Shown here: piece after piece, positions 57,287 through 64,000 of the stretch
How positions within the stretch are numbered: position 1 is the stretch's first letter
Layout of the letters: each line of letters opens with the position of its first letter
Made by a program: the position numbers and the translations under genes
Assembly (NCBI GenBank): GCA_023238725.1
Contig: CM041531.1
Coordinates: forward strand, 2,015,602 to 2,079,601
Origin: Scortum barcoo
Taxonomy: Eukaryota > Chordata > Actinopteri > Centrarchiformes > Terapontidae
DNA: 64,000 bases
Reading direction: 5' to 3'
Notes under the pieces: model-generated
Databases searched by the model: none
What the model was told of the DNA's origin: nothing
The model's input: only the letters and a program-made list of their open reading frames with translations

Positions 57287-58820
57287 TTTTGTTTTTAGGA
57301 CAAATGTTTGGACACTAAGTGACGGTAATGATCTGCCTTCGGTTTCCTGTAGTTTACACGCAGGAGCATCAGAGAAGTTTTCACACCAGGTTCAGAGGTT
57401 TTTTTAATTTTCCAAAGAAAAAAATGTGACATTTGACTCAGGATAATCTTAGTAATCATTTCTTCAGATGTGGAAGCTGCCACTTGGAGATGCAGCCTGT
57501 ATGTTTCGGTAAATATTCAACTTCCCCATCGTCTCTTATTTTGAAAGAGAAGTCTGTAAAGTTCATCCTCCACTAAGTGAGATCTTTCCTCTAAAATGTT
57601 TTTTACATCTGGGAGCTGCTGCATGAAGATCACAACCTGACCTGACCAAACCACATGAAACTAAACATTTCCCCTTCAGTGATCAGTGGATCATGAGTGT
57701 TACCGGTAATACATTTCATTAATACATATTCAAAGTGCATCAGATGAAACACTGATCAAAAAGATTCCTTCTGAAAAAACATGTAATTCATTTGATTTAT
57801 TTTCTATCGTGTGATGTTGGTTTTCAATTTGTTTTCCAAAAAACTCTGAACTAATTGTGTTGTGTTGCTGCCTGCATGCCACAGGAGGCATTTGATTAAA
57901 CTGCAGTCGTGCCACGCCATTAAGGGGACATTTCTAAGAGTTAGAAGAAAGTCATCTGGACTTTAAACTGGAGTTTAAACTGAGGATGAGAAACTTTGTC
58001 AAGAGCTCAAACAAGTCCAGTTAACTTTCTTCAAACTCTTAGAAATCACCATGAGCTGAACGACTTCACACACATATTAAAGCAAAATTTACCCATTTTG
58101 AAAAATACATTTATTCACTTTCTTTCTGTCGGTTAGATGAGAAGATCAAAACCAAATTCATGCCTGTACGTTAAATACAGGAGGTGATTAGCTTAGCTTA
58201 GCATAAAGACTGAAGCGGGGGGAAAAAGCTAGCCTGGCTCGGTCCAAACTTCAAAACAACAATAAAACAGCTTTAAAGCAAGGTGATTAATTAATGCTGT
58301 TTAATATCTACAAAAGCTGAGGTTTAACAACGATGTGTTGTGGGAACTCGACTATTTCTTAGCCAGGCACAGAAAGTCTCTAAAATCTTCACTCGTTGCC
58401 AGACTGTTCTTGTTTTCAGTCTTTATGCTAAGCTATGCTGACCATCTCCAATTCTATATTTCATGGATGAAATCAAGAGACGAGGAGAAGATCTTCTCAT
58501 AAATCTTGCAAGAAAGCAAACGAGTTTACCAAAGCTGATTCTTTGGCCATATCACTCTGAAGGCTACTGGCAGGTTAACTTTCTCTACAGAGAGGAAAGG
58601 AAAGCTTTTTAAACAGTTTATTTCCATTTTTATATCATCCAACAACCCACATACCACTATAACATTATGACAGTTTGACCTGCATTCAGTGAATTTGGAC
58701 CAAATGAACAAAAATTTCAACATTTCAAATGTACTGATGATCTTTTTGAGGAGATTGTTTCATATGCTGTAAGTCAAGATTTTTGTGACCTTCTCTGCTT
58801 GCAAATTTCTTCTGTATTTT
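57287..58820. other. Intergenic with an inverted-end short repeat
   Basis: From about 58120 to 58445 lies a repeat with inverted ends: TTAGCTTAGCATAAAGACTG at 58191-58210 and, reversed, CAGTCTTTATGCTAAGCTAT at 58417-58436. It includes GCTAGCCTGGCTCGGTCC. It resembles a common fish MITE-like repeat, and one arm is also seen at 5985-6115. Nothing else was recognised. Confidence 0.5.
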
Positions 58821-58832
58821 AAGTTAAACCTC

Positions 58833-61800
58833 CATCCATCCATCCATCCATCTTCAACCGCTTGATCCGGGACCGGGTCGCATGGAGGCAGCAGTCTGAG
58901 CAGAGATGCCCAGACTTCCCTCACCCCTAGACACTTCCTCCAGCTCTTCCGGTGGGGACCCCGAGGCGTTCCCAGGCCAGCCGAGAGGCACATAGTCTCT
59001 CCAGCGTGTCCTGGGTCTTCCCCGAGGCCTCCTCCCGGTGGGGACATGCCTGGAACACCTCCCTAGGGAGGCGTCCAGGGGGCATCCGAAACAGATGCCC
59101 GAACCACCTCAGCTGACTCCTCTCGATGCGCAAAGGAGCAGCGGCTCTACTCCGAGCTCCCGCCGTGAGTGACCGAGCTTCTCACCCTATCTCTAAGGGA
59201 GCGCCCTAGCCACCCTGCCACCCTGGAGGAAACTCATTTCGGCCCACTTGTATCCATCCGCTGATCTTGTCCTTTCGGTCATTACCCAAAGTTCATGACC
59301 ATAGGTGAGGGTGGGAACGTAGATTGATCGAATCAAATCGAGAGCTTCGCCTTTCGACTCAGCTCCTTCTTCACCACGACGACGGTCCGGTACACCGACC
59401 GCATAACTGCGCAGCACCAATCCGCCTGTCAATCTCTCACGCTCCATCTTTCCCTCACTCATGTGAACAAGACCTCCCAGAGATACTTGAACTCCTCCAC
59501 TTGAGGCAGGACCTCTCCACCCACCCGGAGAGGGCACGCCACCCTTTTCCGGTCGAAGAACCATGGCCTCAGATTTGGAGGTGCTGATTCTCATCCCAGC
59601 CACGCTTCACACTCGGCTGCAAACCACTCCAGCACACGCTGAAGGTCCTGGCTTGATGAAGCCATCAGGACAACATCATCCGCAAAAAGCAGAGATGAAA
59701 TCCTGTGGTTCCCAAACCGGACTCCCTCCGGCCCCTGGCTACGCCTAGAAATCCTGTCCATAAAGATTATGAACAGGACCGGTGACAAAGGGCAACCCTG
59801 CCGGAGTCCAACATGTTCTGGGAACAGGTCTGACTTACTGCCGGCAATGCGAACCAAGCTCCTGCTCCGGTCGTACAGAGACCGAACAGCCCTTAGCAAA
59901 GGCCCCCGGACCCCATACTCGCTGGAGCACTCCCCACAGAATACCACGAGGGACACGGTCGAATGCCTTCTCCAGATCCACAAAGCACATGTGGACTGGT
60001 TGGGCAAACTCCCATAAACCCTCAAGCACCCTGTGGAGGGTATAGAGCTGGTCCAGTGTTCCACGACCGGGACGAAAACCGCAGTTGTTCCTCCTGAATC
60101 CGAGGGTCGACTATCGGCCGAATTCTCCTCTCCAGTACCCTGGCGTAGACCTTCCCGAGGGAGGCTGAGAAGTGTGAACCCCCTGTAGTTGGAACACACT
60201 CTCCGGTCCCCCCCTTTTTAAAAAGAGGGACCACCACCCCAGTTTGCCACTCCAGAGGCACTGTCCCCAACCTCCATGCAATGTTGCAGAGGCGTGTCAG
60301 CCAAGACAGCCCCACAACATCCAGAGACTTGAGGTACTCAGGGCGGATCTCATCCACCCCCGGCGCCTTGCCACTGCAGGAGCTTACTGAACTACCTCAG
60401 TGACTTCGGCTTGGGTGATGGACAAGTCCACCTCAGAGACCCCAGCAAGTCGGTGGGATTGAGGAGATCCTCGAAGTATTTCTTCCACCGTCCGACAATG
60501 TCCCCAGTCGAGGTCAACAGCTCCCCACCCACCTGCACTGTAAACAGTGTTGGCAGAGTACTGCTTCCCCCTTCTGAGGCGCTGGACGGTTTGGTTTGCC
60601 AGAATCTCTTCGAGGCCGACCGATAGTCCTCCTCCATGGCCTCACCGAACTCCTCCCAGACCCGAAGTTTTTGCCTCCAGGACTGTCCGGGCTGCGGCTT
60701 GCTTGGCCTGCCGGTACCTGTCAACTCAAGCGCCAGGAGTCCCACAGGCCAACATGGCCCGATAGGACTCCTTCTTCAGCCTGACAGCATCCCTTACTTC
60801 CGGTGTCCACCACCGGGTTCTGGGGTTGCCACCACGACAGGCACCAGAGACCTTGCGTCCCACAACTTCGAACTGCATTGCAATGAATCGACAATGGAGG
60901 CAGAGAACATGGTCCACTCGGACTCAATGTCCCCAGCCTCCCTCGGAATCTGTGAGAAGCTCTTCCGGAGGTGGGAGTTGAAGACCTCCCTGACAGAGGG
61001 CTCGGCCAGACGTTCCCAACAGACCCTCACAATACGTTTGGGTCTGCCAGGTCTGTCCAACTTCCTCCTCTGCCAGCGGATCCAACTCACCACCAGGTGG
61101 TGATCGGTTGACAGCTCAGCCCCTCTCTTTACCCGAGTGTCCAAGACATATGGCCGGAGATCAGATGAAACGACAACAAAGTCGATCATCGACCTCCGGC
61201 CTAGGGCAGTGTCCTGGTGCCATGTGCACTGATGGACAACCTTATGCTCGAACATGGTGTTCGTTGCATGGGCAAACTGTGACTAGTACAGAAGTCCAAT
61301 AACAGAACACCGCTCGGGTTCAGATTAGGGGAGGCCATTCCTCCCGATCACGCCCCTCCAGGTATCACTGTTGTTGCCCACGTGAGCGCTTGAAGTCCCC
61401 CAGTAGAACAATGGAGTCCCCAGTCGGAGCACTATCAAGTACCCCTCCCAGGGACTCCAAGAAGGCCGGGTACTCTGTACTGCTGTTTGGCCCGTAGGCA
61501 CAAACAACAGCAAGAGACCTATCCCCAACCCGAAGGCGCAGGGAAGCGACCCTCTCATTCACCGGGGTGAACTCCAACACAGGCTCCTTACCCCCCAGCG
61601 AGGTGACATTCCATATCCCTATTGCCAGAGTTTTGGTCAAGGGATTGGGTCGTTGAGGCCCCCCGCCACGACTGCTACCCAAACCACATTGCACCGGCCC
61701 CTCATGGACCTTCCTGTGGGTGGTGAGCCTACTGGAAGGCGAAGGCGGGCCACGTCGCCATTTCCATTTCGGGCTGAGCCCGGCCGGGTCCCGTGGGCAA

Positions 61801-61930
61801 AGACCCAGCCACCAGGCGCTCGCCTGCGAGCCCCAACCCCAGGCCTGGCTCCAGGGTGGGGTCCCCTGGTAACGCCAATCCGGGCGACGTAACGGTCCTT
61901 GATGTTCTTCTGTTCATGATGGGCTTGTGA
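58833..61930 (-). mobile_element. Rex3 LINE (RTE clade), nearly full length, inactive
   Basis: A 3.1-kb minus-strand element flanked by a perfect 12-base target duplication, AAGTTAAACCTC (58821-58832 and 61931-61942). Its 3' tail is made of ATCC/GGAT units at 58833-58852. Minus-strand pieces in order: 5' untranslated GC-rich leader, AP-endonuclease (IGIWNVTSLGGKEP, YGPNSSTEYPAFLESLGG, LGDF), reverse transcriptase (DLEKAFDRVPR, LRQGCPLSP, active site FADD at 59675-59686) and C-terminal part (IYVPTLTYGHELWVMTERTR, SQLRWFGHLFRMPPGRLP). The bases at 59780-59800 and 60230-60249 agree with the standard Rex3 PCR primer sites as I recall them, the second with one mismatch. Frame shifts and an internal deletion joining GGKEPVLE to FTPVNERV in the endonuclease make it immobile. 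Confidence 0.85.
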
Positions 61931-61942
61931 AAGTTAAACCTC

Positions 61943-64000
61943 AAAAAAAAATCAGATCAAATGACAGTGAAGTTTTAGCATGTTGTTTCTATACCAACCC
62001 AGAGATCAGCCCATGAATACTCACAGCTTTACTGTTGGTAATTCCCTGAACCTCCTCTTATCACTGTGTGCCTAGATTGAGACCCAGAATACATGTTTAT
62101 ATGTTTCCTTATCTGAACTGTTTGTTTTCAGAGGTCACCTGAATGTGGACGATAAAGAAAATAACTGCAGTAATAAGAACACAAAATGAGCCCATGAGTT
62201 AGTTATCAGTGTGAAAATGGACAGTAAGGGAAATAAATCTTCCACCTACATGTCAGTGAGCCAATAAACAAAAGACCACATCATTTTAATGTGAATTGCT
62301 TTAGGATCTATTTCGTCCTGTGTTATTCACTCAGTGTAGTTAAATAATTACTAAATTAGCTTGACGCCTGCTTTAAACACACATGAGGATACAGACACAC
62401 ATGCTCGCTCAGCAGCTCTTTAGTCACCTTATGAAGACCTCATGAGCTTTTACCATATGGACTTAGCCTGACTTACTATTTTCAGCCTTTAAGGCTCTTT
62501 AACTAACAGTATGATATCTTTGGGCCTCACAGAGACACTAATGAGGACCACACAAACACACATGTTTTTTACATGTTGTAGCCTGTGCAGTTAAATTACT
62601 GCCACCCATATTTCAAAGCAGCATTTTTTATGTGTTTTTACGCCTTCACAGGGACAACTAGCTTTCATAAATTTTTCTGTGGTGTGAAAATCAGCTATCA
62701 AACATGTAGAAATGATGTCAATAATCTATCATGTCTGCTTTTATTGGTGTCCAACTCGGTTTTATTTTGCAGTCACACATACAGGCTTATTTGAAAAGTC
62801 TGCAGAGTGTGTGTGAGGGTTTGCTTAAGTTGATGGATATCATACGTAAGGCAAAGAGCCTTAAAGGCTAAGATTAGTAAGACAGTCTAAATCCATACAG
62901 TAAAAGGTCCCATACGGTCTCTTCAAAGTGACCGGGGAGTTGAGGTCACGATGTCTCTGCGCATGTATGATGCACCAACAGATCATTCAGAGTCAGCAAA
63001 CAAGACACTTTTTACTTTAAATGAATGAATTGGTAAATATTGCTTGAAATAATTTTCCTTCTGACTAAAATTCAACGACTAAAGTAATGTATGACCAAAA
63101 CATGAAATCATCTCCAGTTATGTTGTCATCAATGCAGCTCATTTCAAACTACTTCAACCCCTAACAATAAAACTACATGTAGATCAGAGCATTGTTTGCA
63201 CCAGCGATGATCATCTTCCCTCAGGGGAACACAATAGCTTCTTTTATCTGGTCTACTAACAACTGTGGCTATGTTTTGCTTTTGTGCACTACAGCACTAC
63301 ATTTTCACACACTTGGAGAGACAAAAGGAATAATCTGTTTCAGAGACTTAACCACTGTGAATTACTGACATAGTCAGTCCTGTCTGTGCAGATGAGCATC
63401 GGGTGAGCATTGGACTGTCTGATCTGAAGTGACTCTCTGCAGGGGACTACCATAACAATGAAAATAAAAAATCACCACAGCGCAGGAAATGAAGTGTCTC
63501 AAAATCACATGATTGAAACAGAAAAACCTGCATTTTCATAGTCTGACCGGTCCGTGTAGGTCGTGTCCTCTCACTAACTTATTTTGAGTGGGTTTAACAG
63601 CATGTAGGCCTCAATTTGGTCTATGAGGAAGCATATTTTGCATACATAATTGCTTGGAAATTGTGTAGTTTGGGAATGAAATATGAAACAAATATCTACT
63701 GGAGAACCAACAGACCTCCGTGTGCCTCTTTGACTGTGAGAGTCCTCCAATAAAATCCGTCCATTTCCAGCGCTGACAGTTTTTTTTTGCACTTAGAAAA
63801 AGGACTTGTTTCAGAGGCTAAGCCCACCCCAAGATGAAATCCTAAAGCTGCACTTATAAGGTCGACCCTTCACATTCCCAGGGGCTTAAAACAGGGGGGA
63901 TGAAGGGGACTGAGCTTCCAGGCCCACAAAGGTAGGGGAATGAAAGGTAGGGAGGGGCCCAAAGGGAAAATGTATGAACCATTCCTGCACATTCCTGAAT
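61943..64000. other. Intergenic, nothing recognised
   Basis: About 2 kb at the right edge without a supported exon, RNA gene or repeat family. Short open frames near 62585 and 63574 lack any family likeness. Confidence 0.45.

Noticed and set aside
60636..61103. 155-codon plus-strand open frame
   Set aside because: It is antisense to the Rex3 polyprotein, which fully explains the GC-rich open sequence.

Overview
The window reads as teleost fish nuclear DNA, probably from a spiny-rayed (percomorph-type) species. The genes are split by GT-AG introns, the background is AT-rich, and the repeats belong to typical fish families: Rex3 and L2/Rex1-like LINEs, Ty3/gypsy LTR pieces, hAT, piggyBac and Tc1/mariner remnants. 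Nothing prokaryotic or viral in origin was recognised beyond retroelement debris.

Left half (1-35,300) is an immune-type tandem array. Two copies of a very large interferon-inducible GTPase gene (VLIG/GVIN-URGCP type) lie in the same orientation. Copy 1 starts in a small exon at 4865 and ends at 10827. Copy 2 starts at 26646 and ends near 32340. Each has its reading body in one huge exon, a P-loop GTPase core in the middle and a Cys/His-rich C-terminus. Copy 1 has four frame breaks and copy 2 has more than a dozen. Ahead of copy 1, and twice more between the two bodies, sits a compact promoter module: an interferon-response core (TTTCNNTTTC) about 10 bases before a TATA box, then a short untranslated exon with a GTAAGT donor, then an ATG exon. 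The two extra modules have no GTPase body directly behind them. One carries a solo LTR whose empty site is preserved in the other. Shared flanking blocks near 265, 12607, 17460 and 35045 show repeated segmental duplication and suggest at least one further copy to the left of the window.

Right half (36,490-57,300) holds ordinary single-purpose genes, all on the plus strand: rassf7 (Ras-association and coiled-coil protein), two PDE6 inhibitory gamma-subunit-like genes, both altered, and two intact tandem guanylyl-cyclase-activating protein (GCAP) genes. PDE6-gamma and GCAP act in the same photoreceptor cGMP cycle: one restrains cGMP hydrolysis, the other couples calcium to cGMP synthesis. The 13-kb stretch from 44.1 to 57.3 kb is therefore a small phototransduction cluster.

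The right edge carries a nearly full-length minus-strand Rex3 retrotransposon (58833-61930) with a perfect 12-base target duplication, followed by about 2 kb in which nothing was recognised.

A caution applies throughout. Single-base insertions interrupt otherwise well-conserved reading frames in several genes, including single-copy rassf7. Residual long-read assembly error is as good an explanation as gene death for many of them.
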